Of a stretch of DNA of 64,000 nt, positions 27,835 to 37,093 are shown in pieces (position 1 is the first letter of the stretch; each line of letters begins with the position of its first letter). Under the pieces are notes generated by a model. It did not search any database. It was given only the letters and a program-made list of their open reading frames with translations, and was not told the DNA's origin. The stretch is from contig JAHDFP010000001.1 of assembly GCA_020628095.1 (NCBI GenBank), positions 124,001 to 188,000 on the forward strand, read 5' to 3'. This stretch comes from Saprospiraceae bacterium. GTDB taxonomy: Bacteria; Bacteroidota; Bacteroidia; Chitinophagales; Saprospiraceae. A program made the translations under genes and the position numbers.

Positions 27835-28242
27835 TCAGAATCTTGATTTACTTGCTTTAGGATTTACCGGATTCCGTTTTGAGTTGAATAACTTTTTATA
27901 TTGTAAACTGGTAGCTCCGAAATTGATTAAAAGACCAACATCAAAATCATAAGCAACTACATAATTTTTTGCCTGTGCTAAATGTACATCTTCTAAGGTT
28001 ATTACTGCTTTTAGCTCCACAACGACTTGATTTTCGACCACAAAATCTGCTCTTCTTGAGCCTACATCCACACCCTCATAAAAAATAGTATGTTCTTGTT
28101 CTCTGTTATACTCCAATCCTGCTTTGTTCAATTCAATGGCCAAACAGCGTTGATATATCACCTCCTGAAAGCCATTGCCCAAAGTATTATGCACCTTCAT
28201 TGCTGCTCCTATGATATTATAAGTTATTTGATCTAATTCCAC
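27835..28242 (-). CDS. GxxExxY family protein (PD-(D/E)xK nuclease-like)
   Basis: 135 residues from a GTG start, needed to include the family's N-terminal helix. The name-giving motif is GFQEVIY (G24, E27, Y30). The [18 protein letters not shown] stretch (D66, E76, K78) is the PD-(D/E)xK nuclease core. The family's biochemical function is not established. Here it sits between hsdS and hsdR, spaced 16 and 2 bases, as part of the operon. The C-terminal tail [11 protein letters not shown] is encoded by a degenerate inverted copy of the repeat found just upstream of its start, which suggests the gene entered as a small mobile cassette. Confidence 0.85.
   Translation of the reverse strand: MELDQITYNIIGAAMKVHNTLGNGFQEVIYQRCLAIELNKAGLEYNREQEHTIFYEGVDVGSRRADFVVENQVVVELKAVITLEDVHLAQAKNYVVAYDFDVGLLINFGATSLQYKKLFNSKRNPVNPKASKSRF
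27859..27876 (-). repeat. Degenerate inverted copy of the hsdS repeat at the end of the GxxExxY gene
   Basis: The sense strand of the gene reads AATCCGGTAAATCCT here, matching AATCCTGTTAATCCT from the hsdS repeats at 12 of 15 positions but in opposite orientation. With the copy at 28244-28284 it brackets almost the whole GxxExxY gene. Confidence 0.45.
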
Positions 28243-28243
28243 A

Positions 28244-28284
28244 ATCCTGTTAATCTTCTTATCCTGTTAATCCTGATTCAGACA
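28244..28284. repeat. 41-bp direct repeat, copy 1 (hsdS 3' end)
   Basis: Spans the last codons and the stop codon of MNT-hsdS and ends 2 bases before the GxxExxY start. It is identical to copy 2 (28925-28965) at about 35 of 41 positions. In both copies it encodes LSESGLTG; here the frame then stops. Confidence 0.85.
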
Positions 28285-29896
28285 AATGTTTCAGACTGAT
28301 TTGACCGCTCATGAGTTTGGGGAGTAAGGTGTTACGTATATTTATTAAATATTCATTTGTATAAATGCTTTTATGAACTTTATTGAATATCGGTGTTAGT
28401 ACCTTTTGGAATGACTCTAATATATCTTTTGGCGGTAATGGTATTTCATAATTAGATAATGATTTCCAATTTACCCTTGGCATTCGCGTCCCACTTGAAT
28501 GTGAATTCGAATATTTAATGCAGTTATCACTATATAGATGAAAATAGAGATACAATTGGATGAATAATTCTTTTGATCTTATAACAAGAATGTCAGTGGA
28601 ACAGATTCCATCAAATGGTGCGGTAATAACTTTATGAAAGTAAGGTCTGAGTTTTCCGAATAGAATGTCCCCAGTTTTAAACTGTGATTTTTGGCTATTT
28701 ATATCACTCGATTTGCCCCATTCAGAGATCATAATACTTTTACGAGGTATATGTTCTAATCCTACATATTTTAAACTGTCACTTCCTTGAACTGGCTTCC
28801 AAGAATCTCTTATATTATTTGATAAATCACCAATAGTTCCCCACTTCCACCCCTTTGGCAATCCATCCCCTTTGTCTGCATCTTGATTTTCAGGATTCGA
28901 GAATTTACTTGATTTTTTTGTTTTGTCCTGTTCATCTTTAAATCCTGTTAATCCTGATTCCGACAGTTTCGGAAAATTAAAATCCACAAACCACTCCTTA
29001 AAAATAGCCTGTGCCATTTTTTCCAGAGTTTCATTCATTTGGAGGTTGAGTTCTATTTTGTCATCGAGAGTGGAGAGGATGGCGGCGATTTGGCGTTGGG
29101 TTACGATTGAAGGAAGTTTCAATTCTAATCCCTCTATCATACTTTTAGTCAACGCTTTTCTTGTTGCACCAGTGGAAGATAATGCAAGTAAATAGCTTTT
29201 AATATTAGGCTGTAATAAATAATATTTAAGATAAGTTTGGTCAAGAATATCTGCATTTGTCCTTATGATTGCAACGTGTTGATTTACACGTGCTGGGACA
29301 ACATCACTTGGAACTTGACAAACTCTTGCGACACTGTCGCCCGTGATGTTTAGTAATACATCATTTTCTTCGACTGTTACATTTTTAAGTTTATTTGCTT
29401 GTTCCTCATTTATAAATGCTAAACCAGTTTTAGAAAACTTAAAATCATGAACGTTTTGACTTCTTATTAGTGAATATTCTCCATTATCTAAGTATGCTTC
29501 CTTCCCCCCTCTTGGAGTAGCCCCTGAACCAATTTTTAGGGATATATTCTTTAACTTATATGTCTTCCATCCATCTGGCAGGTCGGATTTTTTTTCTTCC
29601 TGAATCGCTACATATTGCTCCTTAATATTTTGGTGAAATGCTTCGGGGAGCTCCTCCCAATTGTGTAGATCTACCGAAAAGGGCAAATCGGATTCTTCCA
29701 ATGCTTCTTTGAGCCGATTAAACTGTGCTATTTGGTCATCATCTACAAAAGCTACTAAATCTAAATCACTATTGGGTTTAGCAGTAAACTTGACTCGAGA
29801 TCCGAAAGCCCAGATAGTTGTATTAGGCAAATGCCTTTGGAACAACGCATCTAAGGTTTTATAATCCTTTTTCGATATGTCGATTTTTATTCCCAA
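28259..29896 (-). CDS. hsdS: Fusion of MNT nucleotidyltransferase domain with type I restriction specificity subunit
   Basis: 545 residues. Residues 1-100 are a minimal nucleotidyltransferase (MNT) domain with the full MntA motif GSX10DXD (G32-S33, D44, D46) and the third aspartate D76 (SVDLHNW). From LPDGWKTYKL at about 106 the protein is a normal HsdS: target-recognition domain 1, conserved helix (QRQIAAILSTLDDKIELN and IFKEWFVDF), target-recognition domain 2 from LPKGWKWG at about 345, and a second conserved helix region (LINIRNTLLPKLMSGQISL). The HsdS part (~445 residues) is full length. The gene overlaps the upstream HEPN gene by 10 bases. The MNT domain is the expected antitoxin of that HEPN protein, here tethered to the DNA-recognition subunit. 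A 41-bp repeat supplies the linker after domain 1 and the C-terminus. Confidence 0.93.
   Translation of the reverse strand: MGIKIDISKKDYKTLDALFQRHLPNTTIWAFGSRVKFTAKPNSDLDLVAFVDDDQIAQFNRLKEALEESDLPFSVDLHNWEELPEAFHQNIKEQYVAIQEEKKSDLPDGWKTYKLKNISLKIGSGATPRGGKEAYLDNGEYSLIRSQNVHDFKFSKTGLAFINEEQANKLKNVTVEENDVLLNITGDSVARVCQVPSDVVPARVNQHVAIIRTNADILDQTYLKYYLLQPNIKSYLLALSSTGATRKALTKSMIEGLELKLPSIVTQRQIAAILSTLDDKIELNLQMNETLEKMAQAIFKEWFVDFNFPKLSESGLTGFKDEQDKTKKSSKFSNPENQDADKGDGLPKGWKWGTIGDLSNNIRDSWKPVQGSDSLKYVGLEHIPRKSIMISEWGKSSDINSQKSQFKTGDILFGKLRPYFHKVITAPFDGICSTDILVIRSKELFIQLYLYFHLYSDNCIKYSNSHSSGTRMPRVNWKSLSNYEIPLPPKDILESFQKVLTPIFNKVHKSIYTNEYLINIRNTLLPKLMSGQISLKHLSESGLTG
28925..28965. repeat. 41-bp direct repeat, copy 2 (centre of hsdS)
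   Basis: Lies between the two halves of hsdS and encodes LSESGLTGFKDEQD, followed by a Lys/Asp-rich linker before domain 2. It is 681 bp (227 codons) from copy 1, so recombination between the copies would remove domain 2 in frame. Confidence 0.85.
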
Positions 29897-30309
29897 GTTC
29901 CTTGAGTCATGGTGATATAAAGGTCTATTGCATCTCCTATAAAGTCGTTCATAAGGCTTAAAGCATTTTCTGCTTTTTCTCCAGAATAATCATGTGATGT
30001 GGCTGTCCTAGCGTCAGCATATTTTATCCATTGATCCGTAGAAGAAGTGAATAGATCATTTTCTCCTGCAATTCTTAATAAGGGCTTGGGACTATTAGGC
30101 AACTCTGGAATACCTAATTCTTCATTGAGGTACTTCTTGAGTATTTTCCACAGCGTATCGTAACAGGTTTCAAATCGTTGGATGACAGACTCTGCAATCG
30201 CCTCTTTATCAAGAGCAGTGAGATACTCTTTTTCATCCATCTTGAGGTAATTGGTATTTTGAAGCTCCAGATGCTTCAGGGACTTTTCCAGTTTACTATA
30301 ATCGATCAT
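29887..30309 (-). CDS. HEPN (HepT/HI0074-like) protein, probable toxin or nucleotidyltransferase partner
   Basis: 140 residues, all-helical, of the nucleotidyltransferase substrate-binding/HEPN family (HI0074-like). The motif RTATSHDY gives R101, H106 and Y108, an exact RX4HXY. In characterised HepT toxins Arg and His are the ribonuclease residues and the Tyr is the site AMPylated by the MntA antitoxin. Its start overlaps the hsdM stop as ATGA, and its end overlaps the MNT-hsdS start by 10 bases. So it sits in the usual toxin-before-antitoxin order, but inside a restriction operon. An RNase activity is inferred from the motif. Confidence 0.87.
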   Translation of the reverse strand: MIDYSKLEKSLKHLELQNTNYLKMDEKEYLTALDKEAIAESVIQRFETCYDTLWKILKKYLNEELGIPELPNSPKPLLRIAGENDLFTSSTDQWIKYADARTATSHDYSGEKAENALSLMNDFIGDAIDLYITMTQGTWE

Positions 30310-31838
30310 ATTTTAAAGCCTATTTTTTTTAAGTTTTGTTTGATGGCATCATCCAGTTTCTTAGACTTTTCCATTTGCTCTTTTAATAAAAGGGTCAATG
30401 ACCCCATTTTTTCATCAAAAGGTATTCCATCATCTTCCACTTCTTTAAAGTCGATATACCTTCCGGGTGTGAGGACATAATTGTTCTTTTGAATGTCTTG
30501 TAGGTTTGCAGATTTGCAGAATCCCGGTTTGTCTTCATACGGAGTATCCGGTTCCTTTTCTCTCCAATTGTGATATGTATCAGCGATTTTAGATATGTCC
30601 TCTTGTGTGAGTTCTTTTTGTCTTCTGCTAATCATTGTGCCGAGTTCCCGAGCATCAATAAATAGTGTTTCGTTTTTCCGATTTCTGAATTCGTTGGTTT
30701 CTTCTTTATTGCGAGTTAGAAACCACAGGCAGGCTGGAATCTGTGTATTGTAGAAAAGCTGTGAAGGCAAAGCAACCATGCAATCAATAAGGTCATCTTC
30801 AATCATACCTTTTCTAATGTCTCCTTCCGTCGATATTTCAGAACTCATACTCCCATTAGCCAGCACAACTCCTGCCGATCCATACGGAGCGAGTTTACTT
30901 ACAAAATGTTGTAGCCAAGCATAATTAGCATTTCCTGATGGTGGAATGCCATATTTCCATTTATGTGTTTCTGCTTGGTTGACTTTGTAATCGCTGATAT
31001 TGAAGGGAGGATTGGCAATGATATAGTCCACTTTCAATTTTGGAAAAGCATCGTTCAGCAAAGTGTCTCCCAATGCGATATTAGCATCAATTCCTCGGAT
31101 AGCAAGGTTCATCTTAGCTAATCGGTAGGTTGTCGGGTTACTCTCTTGACCGTAAATGGAGATTTTGCCTTTACGGTGCTCATGCATTTCGATGAAATTT
31201 TCACTTTGCACGAACATACCTCCACTACCACAAGCACCATCATATACCCGTTTTTCGGCTTCGGGTGCCAACACCTGCACCAATGTTTTGACAATACTTT
31301 GTGGCGTATAAAATTGTCCACCTTTTTTTCCTTCCGCATCTGCGAATTGACCTAAGAAATACTCAAATACAAAGCCTAACACATCTTTCCCTTTTCCGCT
31401 TCCGTTTTTGGAAAGTGTGATTGAGCCAATTAGGTCTATTAATTCTCCAAGTCTTTGTTTATTTAAAGAAGGTCTGGCGTAGTCTTTAGGAAGAACACCT
31501 TTCAATGAAGGATTATCCTTTTCAATGGCGTCCATAGCATCATCAATATCTTTTCCTATGGACGGTTTTTTAGCTCTACCTTGCAACCAAGACCATCTTG
31601 CTGAAGGTGGTACATAGAATATTCGATCTGCTGTGTATTCGTCTTTATCCTCAGGGTTTGCTCCTGTATCAGGTTCTTCTGCCTTCAATTTGGTGTAGTG
31701 CTCTTCAAAAGCATCAGAGATGTATTTCAGAAATATAAGGCCCAAGACAACATGCTTGTATTCAGCGGCATCCATATTGCTACGCAGTTTATCTGCTGCT
31801 GCCCATAAGGTCTTTTCTAATTCTAAGTTTGTCGTCAT
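30306..31838 (-). CDS. hsdM: Type I restriction-modification N6-adenine methyltransferase
   Basis: 510 residues, the methylating subunit. The N-terminal helical HsdM domain ([28 protein letters not shown]) is followed by the methylase fold with the SAM loop [13 protein letters not shown] near residue 200 and the catalytic NPPF ([10 protein letters not shown]) near 277. It ends in a coiled-coil segment that contacts HsdS. It is the first gene of the five-gene operon; a 132-base gap before it must contain the promoter, though no clear -7 element was found. All motifs appear functional. Confidence 0.96.
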   Translation of the reverse strand: MTTNLELEKTLWAAADKLRSNMDAAEYKHVVLGLIFLKYISDAFEEHYTKLKAEEPDTGANPEDKDEYTADRIFYVPPSARWSWLQGRAKKPSIGKDIDDAMDAIEKDNPSLKGVLPKDYARPSLNKQRLGELIDLIGSITLSKNGSGKGKDVLGFVFEYFLGQFADAEGKKGGQFYTPQSIVKTLVQVLAPEAEKRVYDGACGSGGMFVQSENFIEMHEHRKGKISIYGQESNPTTYRLAKMNLAIRGIDANIALGDTLLNDAFPKLKVDYIIANPPFNISDYKVNQAETHKWKYGIPPSGNANYAWLQHFVSKLAPYGSAGVVLANGSMSSEISTEGDIRKGMIEDDLIDCMVALPSQLFYNTQIPACLWFLTRNKEETNEFRNRKNETLFIDARELGTMISRRQKELTQEDISKIADTYHNWREKEPDTPYEDKPGFCKSANLQDIQKNNYVLTPGRYIDFKEVEDDGIPFDEKMGSLTLLLKEQMEKSKKLDDAIKQNLKKIGFKI

Positions 31839-31970
31839 TTTAGTTCTTCTTGAGTTTTATTTCTATTAACAAGGTTTTTGTCTCTACTTGACTAAACAAG
31901 ATGTCAATAATCGACTCTTATTCAAGCGAGGATTCCATTGGATTAATGAGCATCCCTTCAACAAATAATC

Positions 31971-33170
31971 CTAATTCCCACAATACCGCACCGCCAAATA
32001 AGTCATCATCCCTACCCCAGTCTTAAGAGCTCCTTCATCAATATCAAAAGTAGAGGTATGTACAGGACTTGTTATTCCTTTTTTTTCATTACCTGTCCCT
32101 AACCTGTAAAAACAAGCAGGCATCATCTGACTATAATAAGAAAAGTCCTCAGCCGTCATTCTTTTATCCAGAAGGACAACATTTTTTTCGCCCATGTATT
32201 CTTTGGCGACATCTATACACTGATGAGTCAGTGGTGCGTCATTGACTAAGCAAGGATAACCATGTACAATTTTGACCTTGGCTTTAGCTCCGTAGGCTTT
32301 ACAGGTGTGTGTTGCGATGTCTTTGATGGCTTTTTTGAGGCGCGCTCTATTCGTCTCATCCATCGTTCTGAGTGTCCCGTGGATGGTTACCTTATTAGGT
32401 ATGACATTGGTGGCACCGCCGTCACTATTTATTTTACCAAAACTTAGTACCGCTGGTATCTTAGGATCGCTGTAGCGACTGACGACGGACTGTAATGCTG
32501 TAATGACCTGTGCAGAGATCATAACAGGATCTATAAAATCAAGTGGTAAGGCCCCATGACCACCTCGTCCTATTATTTCGAGATATAATTCGTCTGCGGA
32601 GGCCATATATTGACCAGCTCGGAAACCAACCTTACCCACCTCTAACGGAGGATGTACATGCTGTCCTATGATAGATGACTTGGAGGCATTCTTTATGGCG
32701 CCTTCTTTGATCATAACAGAAGCACCACCGGGCATACGTTCCTCTCCTGGCTGAAAAAGAATCCTATAAGTCCCTCTGATATTTTCTTTAATGGATTGTA
32801 AGATAATGGCCGCACCCAATATACAACTGGTATGCACATCGTGACCACAAGCATGCATTACACCGTCTATAGTCGACTTATAGGATACCTTATTAGCTTC
32901 CTTGATAGGGAGTGCATCCATGTCACCGCGTAGATATATGATCTTCCCTTTCTTCTTACCCTTGATCTCAGCCACAATACCATACTTACAATATCCATCA
33001 GAATAATCTATTCCGTATTTATCCAAAATGGATTTAATATACTTGCTAGTATTTTTCTCTTGGAAAGATAATTCTGGATGTTGATGCAGATGCCTTCTAT
33101 ATCCGAGCACCTCTTTGTATATCTTATTAGTTGCCGATTTTATTTCTTTGACTAAGTGGCTTTGTGTCAT
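31971..33170 (-). CDS. M20D family amidohydrolase (N-acyl amino acid or IAA-conjugate hydrolase type)
   Basis: 399 residues with the two-domain M20 fold. Metal-site motifs are HACGHDVHT (C108, H110) and PGEERMPGG (E143/E144), with RGDMDALPI at 81-89 and a C-terminal MTAEDFSYYSQMMP segment containing the conserved E-D-F. M20D enzymes remove acyl, indoleacetyl or hippuryl groups from amino acids or act on N-acetyl-diaminopimelate. The exact substrate is open. There is no signal peptide, so it is cytoplasmic. It is divergent from the UnbV lipoprotein with a 66-base gap. Confidence 0.92.
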   Translation of the reverse strand: MTQSHLVKEIKSATNKIYKEVLGYRRHLHQHPELSFQEKNTSKYIKSILDKYGIDYSDGYCKYGIVAEIKGKKKGKIIYLRGDMDALPIKEANKVSYKSTIDGVMHACGHDVHTSCILGAAIILQSIKENIRGTYRILFQPGEERMPGGASVMIKEGAIKNASKSSIIGQHVHPPLEVGKVGFRAGQYMASADELYLEIIGRGGHGALPLDFIDPVMISAQVITALQSVVSRYSDPKIPAVLSFGKINSDGGATNVIPNKVTIHGTLRTMDETNRARLKKAIKDIATHTCKAYGAKAKVKIVHGYPCLVNDAPLTHQCIDVAKEYMGEKNVVLLDKRMTAEDFSYYSQMMPACFYRLGTGNEKKGITSPVHTSTFDIDEGALKTGVGMMTYLAVRYCGN

Positions 33171-33236
33171 CTACTGATTTGTTTTGTGATAGCCTGACAA
33201 TTATTTTATAAATTACTGCAAATTAGAAAAAGGCAC

Positions 33237-36200
33237 GTGCAATCAATATTTACGAACAAAATACTTTGCGTTCTGACCTGCTTCATAGTCCTGGCAGGAT
33301 GTAACGAAGAACCCAAGAGATCGGCAGACAAAGAGAAAAAAGTCTTAGAAGATACCTCTATCCAGTTCGAAAATATACCTACTACAACATCAGGTGTAAC
33401 CTTCAATAATCAAATAAGAGAGAATGGCAATATACATCCCTTCATCTGGAATTTCATGTATCAGGGAGCGGGTGTGGCGCTGGGAGATATAAATAATGAT
33501 GGATTGCCTGACATATACTTGGCTGGCAATATGGTCAGCGATAAATTATATATCAATAAAGGAAACTTTAAGTTCGAGGACATTAGCGAATCCTCTGGTA
33601 TTACCGATAAGCTCTGGTCTACTGGGGTCAACATGGTCGATGTTAATGCCGATGGATACCTTGACATCTATGTATGTAAAAACTTCTTTTTACCACAACC
33701 TGGACTAAGGCGAAATAAGTTATGGATAAACAATGGCGATCTTACATTTTCAGAAAAAGGTGAAGAGTACGGGCTTGCTGATAAAGGCTTTAGCATACAA
33801 TCCAATTTCTTTGATGTAGATAATGACGGTGACTTGGACATGTACTTAGTTAATCAGCCTGTTGATGTTTACTCTGGACTCAACATGCGTATAGAAACGG
33901 TCAAAGGACTTCCATATAGAGATAAAATGTACATCAATGAGGGCGGTAAGTTTGTCGATAAATCTGATAAATATATAAATGCAAATAAGGCTTATGGACT
34001 AAATTCTTTGCTCGGTGATTATAATGAAGATGGCTGGGTAGACATTTATGTATGCAATGATTATAATAAGGGTGACCAATTATTAATTAACCAAAAGGGT
34101 CAATCCTTTAATAACGAAATACTGGATCGTACACGACACACGTCTTTCTATTCTATGGGGTCCGACGCCGCAGATATTAATAATGATGGCAAGTTAGATT
34201 TTGTCACGTTGGATATGGCGTTTGGTGATCATTACAGATCTAAGACTAATATGGAATCCATGAGACCAGAGTTGTTTTGGCAACTACGAGAGCAGGGCAA
34301 CCAATTTCAGTACGCAGTCAACAATTTACAAGTCAATCATGGCGATGGTACTTTTGCAGATGTCGCACATTATAGTGGCGTTAGCCATACCGACTGGAGT
34401 TGGTCGCCATTGTTTGTGGACCTAGATTATGATGGACATAAAGACCTACTCATATCTAATGGCATCCTTAAGGACTTAAGAAATAACGACTTTATGACGG
34501 CATTCAAAAATAATCAAGTGCCAAAAATTACACCTCAGAATGCACAACAAGTTATGTCCAAAATCCCTTCTACTCCAGTCGCTAATCTGGCTTATCAAAA
34601 CAAGGGTAACTTAAAATTTAGAAACATAAGTCATCAGTCTGAATTCTCCTTAGAAGGTTTCTCCTCTGGGATGGCTTATGCTGATCTGGATAATGATGGA
34701 GACATGGATGTCGTCATTAATAATTCTAATGCTGTGGCGAGTGTATTGAAAAATAACTCTGCCAGAGGTAACTATATAAACGTAAAACTCCAAGGACCAG
34801 AAAAAAATAGAAACGGATACGGTGCTTCAGTAAAAATCTATACTGGTGAAGAAGCTCAAGTAATGATGATGTCTCCCGTGAGAGGCTACATGTCTGCATC
34901 TCAAGATGTTTGCCATTTTGGTCTTGGTGATAAAGGTCATTTAGATTCTATAGTAGTCATCTGGAGTCACAAAAAAATATCAAAAATCATTAATCCAAAG
35001 ATCAATGAGAAAATAACCATTGACTACAAGGATGCAGAGGAGCGTACTATTAAGAAAAAGGAGTCAATCAAGTCAAGCGATATTTCTTTTCAATTTGTTC
35101 ATAAGGAAAACGAATTTGACGACTACGCAGCACAGGTATTATTACCACACAAGCTATCTAAAAACGGTCCTTTTGTCTCAGCAAATCAGACCAACGAAGA
35201 ATCAGTCATCTACGTCAGTGGAGCAAAAGGTCAGAATGGAAAGATCATAAATCTTTCTGACGGAAAGACTAAAAATATATCAAGTGATAAAAATATCGAA
35301 GAGCTGGACCACGTATTTTTTGATCTGGAGAATGATGGTGATATGGATCTATATGTGGTAAGTGGTGGTCATGAATATCCTTCTGGTAACTCACAAAACG
35401 AGGATAGGATTTATATCAATCAAGGAGATAGAAAATATTCTAAATACCAAGGCGACCTCTCATTTACCAAAATAGATGGGCAGTGTGTGGTGAGTGGAGA
35501 TTTTGATAAAAATGGTTACACTGATATTTTTATAGGTGGAAGATCACAACCAGGTAAATACCCTAACCCTCCGTCATCTAAACTATTGCTTAATAATAAC
35601 GGTACACTTACCGACGCCAGTGAGGAATGGCTACAATCTGCCGATCGATTAGGTATGGTGACTGATGCTATTAGTGATGATTATGACAATGATGGCGACC
35701 TCGATATTCTTTTAGTGGGAGAATGGATGCCTATAACTATTCTTAAGAATGAAGGCAATAAGTTCGCTATTGAAGCCATTGATATTTTCGGTCATGAAAG
35801 TAATGGTTGGTGGTGGAATATAACGGCAGGAGATTTTGATGGGGATGGAGATAATGACTACATCTTAGGCAACCTCGGTCTAAACAACAAATTCAAAGCA
35901 TCGACCAAAAAACCTTTTGAAATATACTCTGATGATTTTGATGATAATGGCGATCATGATGTCGTCTTAGCCAAAACCATCAATAACAATTTGTATCCTG
36001 TCCGTGGTCGAGAGTGCTCCACAGAAGAGATGCCTTTTGTAAGCGAAAAATTCAAAAACTATGACGCCTTTGCCAAAGCCTCTCTTTTCGAGATTATTCC
36101 TGAAGAAAAGTTAGACCAGTCTGTTCATTACCAGATTAAGTCTTTTGAAAGCATTTATCTAGAAAATCAAGGTGGTCAATTGGTCGCCAAAAAATTACCT

Positions 36201-36506
36201 TATCAAGTACAGATTGGAGCGGTGAAAGCGACGATCACTTTGGATTATAATAAGGATGGACACTTGGATTTTATATTTGCGGGTAACCATTATCCTGTAG
36301 AGGTGGAGACTGTAAGATATGATGCCTCCATTGGTGGTGTATGTCTGGGAGATGGTACGGGAAATTTTGAGTATTTACCTATGGAGCAAAGTGGGCTAAA
36401 ATTTGACTGCGATGCCAGAGACCTTGAGATCATCACTTATAACAATAAGCGCCATATCCTTTGTGCTTGTAATAATGATGGAATGATTAGTTATAAAATA
36501 GATTAG
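33237..36506 (+). CDS. Lipoprotein with FG-GAP/VCBS repeats and ASPIC/UnbV domain
   Basis: 1089 residues from a GTG start, supported by the signal and lipobox LAGC it supplies (C22). The body consists of repeated calcium-loop motifs of the FG-GAP/VCBS type (DINNDGLPDIYLAGN, DVDNDGDLDMYLVN, DYNEDGWVDIYV, DLDNDGDMDVVINN and others), which form a beta-propeller. Between two propeller halves lies an ASPIC/UnbV domain (VKLQGPEKNRNGYGASVKIYTG to about residue 600). Such proteins are frequent in Bacteroidota near surface polysaccharide or secretion functions, but the role is unknown. It is probably anchored to the outer membrane and exposed. Confidence 0.88.
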   Translation: MQSIFTNKILCVLTCFIVLAGCNEEPKRSADKEKKVLEDTSIQFENIPTTTSGVTFNNQIRENGNIHPFIWNFMYQGAGVALGDINNDGLPDIYLAGNMVSDKLYINKGNFKFEDISESSGITDKLWSTGVNMVDVNADGYLDIYVCKNFFLPQPGLRRNKLWINNGDLTFSEKGEEYGLADKGFSIQSNFFDVDNDGDLDMYLVNQPVDVYSGLNMRIETVKGLPYRDKMYINEGGKFVDKSDKYINANKAYGLNSLLGDYNEDGWVDIYVCNDYNKGDQLLINQKGQSFNNEILDRTRHTSFYSMGSDAADINNDGKLDFVTLDMAFGDHYRSKTNMESMRPELFWQLREQGNQFQYAVNNLQVNHGDGTFADVAHYSGVSHTDWSWSPLFVDLDYDGHKDLLISNGILKDLRNNDFMTAFKNNQVPKITPQNAQQVMSKIPSTPVANLAYQNKGNLKFRNISHQSEFSLEGFSSGMAYADLDNDGDMDVVINNSNAVASVLKNNSARGNYINVKLQGPEKNRNGYGASVKIYTGEEAQVMMMSPVRGYMSASQDVCHFGLGDKGHLDSIVVIWSHKKISKIINPKINEKITIDYKDAEERTIKKKESIKSSDISFQFVHKENEFDDYAAQVLLPHKLSKNGPFVSANQTNEESVIYVSGAKGQNGKIINLSDGKTKNISSDKNIEELDHVFFDLENDGDMDLYVVSGGHEYPSGNSQNEDRIYINQGDRKYSKYQGDLSFTKIDGQCVVSGDFDKNGYTDIFIGGRSQPGKYPNPPSSKLLLNNNGTLTDASEEWLQSADRLGMVTDAISDDYDNDGDLDILLVGEWMPITILKNEGNKFAIEAIDIFGHESNGWWWNITAGDFDGDGDNDYILGNLGLNNKFKASTKKPFEIYSDDFDDNGDHDVVLAKTINNNLYPVRGRECSTEEMPFVSEKFKNYDAFAKASLFEIIPEEKLDQSVHYQIKSFESIYLENQGGQLVAKKLPYQVQIGAVKATITLDYNKDGHLDFIFAGNHYPVEVETVRYDASIGGVCLGDGTGNFEYLPMEQSGLKFDCDARDLEIITYNNKRHILCACNNDGMISYKID

Positions 36507-36579
36507 GCCTGAGAGAAGGTCTAAGAAATATTTCCTTCATTTTCTACCTACCTTTAAGACTAAAATCAATACTACTAAA

Positions 36580-37089
36580 ATGTCAAAGCAAGATCAGACG
36601 GCTTCTTTTTTACTGAGGTTTACTCAGAAGATATACGATGACGAAAACGGAGAATCTAATGTACAATGGCGTGGTCGCGTCACACATGTACAGGGAAATG
36701 ATCAGAAAAATTTTAGTGAGCTGAAAGATGCCATAGATTTCATACAGAAAAAATTATCTGATATGACCCTATCATCTATCGAGGAAGATGTGAGCGCAGA
36801 AGAAAAAGAAGGTATACTCAATAAAAGTATGGACATCTGGAAAAGACTGGCTAAGAGCTATCCCAAGATGGTCGTCGATGCGATCAAAGATCCTAAGGCA
36901 CAAGTCACACAGATCCAAGAACAGATCAGTTCCAAAGCCGAAGAAATCTCTAATCGACTACAATTAGAATCATATCGCCCGACATCCAAATCTGACATCA
37001 AAGAACTGACAGATCAAATGAAAAAGCTAACCAGCGTCGTCACTAAGTTGCAAAAGAAGGTAGATAGCATAGATAAGAAATTAGACTAG
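36580..37089 (+). CDS. Small helical/coiled-coil protein at the start of a lipid-inclusion locus
   Basis: 169 residues and no signal peptide. The first ~55 residues are beta-like (SFLLRFTQKIYDD and VQWRGRVTHVQG) and the rest is helical, with heptad-patterned segments at the end (DQMKKLTSVVTKLQKKVDSIDKKLD). I do not recognise a family. The C-terminal coiled coil resembles those of granule-associated proteins, which fits the phasin-like genes downstream. The SARP-type regulator starts four bases after its stop, so the two are co-transcribed. Confidence 0.7.
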   Translation: MSKQDQTASFLLRFTQKIYDDENGESNVQWRGRVTHVQGNDQKNFSELKDAIDFIQKKLSDMTLSSIEEDVSAEEKEGILNKSMDIWKRLAKSYPKMVVDAIKDPKAQVTQIQEQISSKAEEISNRLQLESYRPTSKSDIKELTDQMKKLTSVVTKLQKKVDSIDKKLD

Positions 37090-37093
37090 TGCT

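Noticed and set aside
28259-29896. Invertible (phase-variable) hsdS locus
   Set aside because: No second hsdS copy in inverted orientation and no recombinase gene is present in the window. Only direct repeats were found, reported separately.
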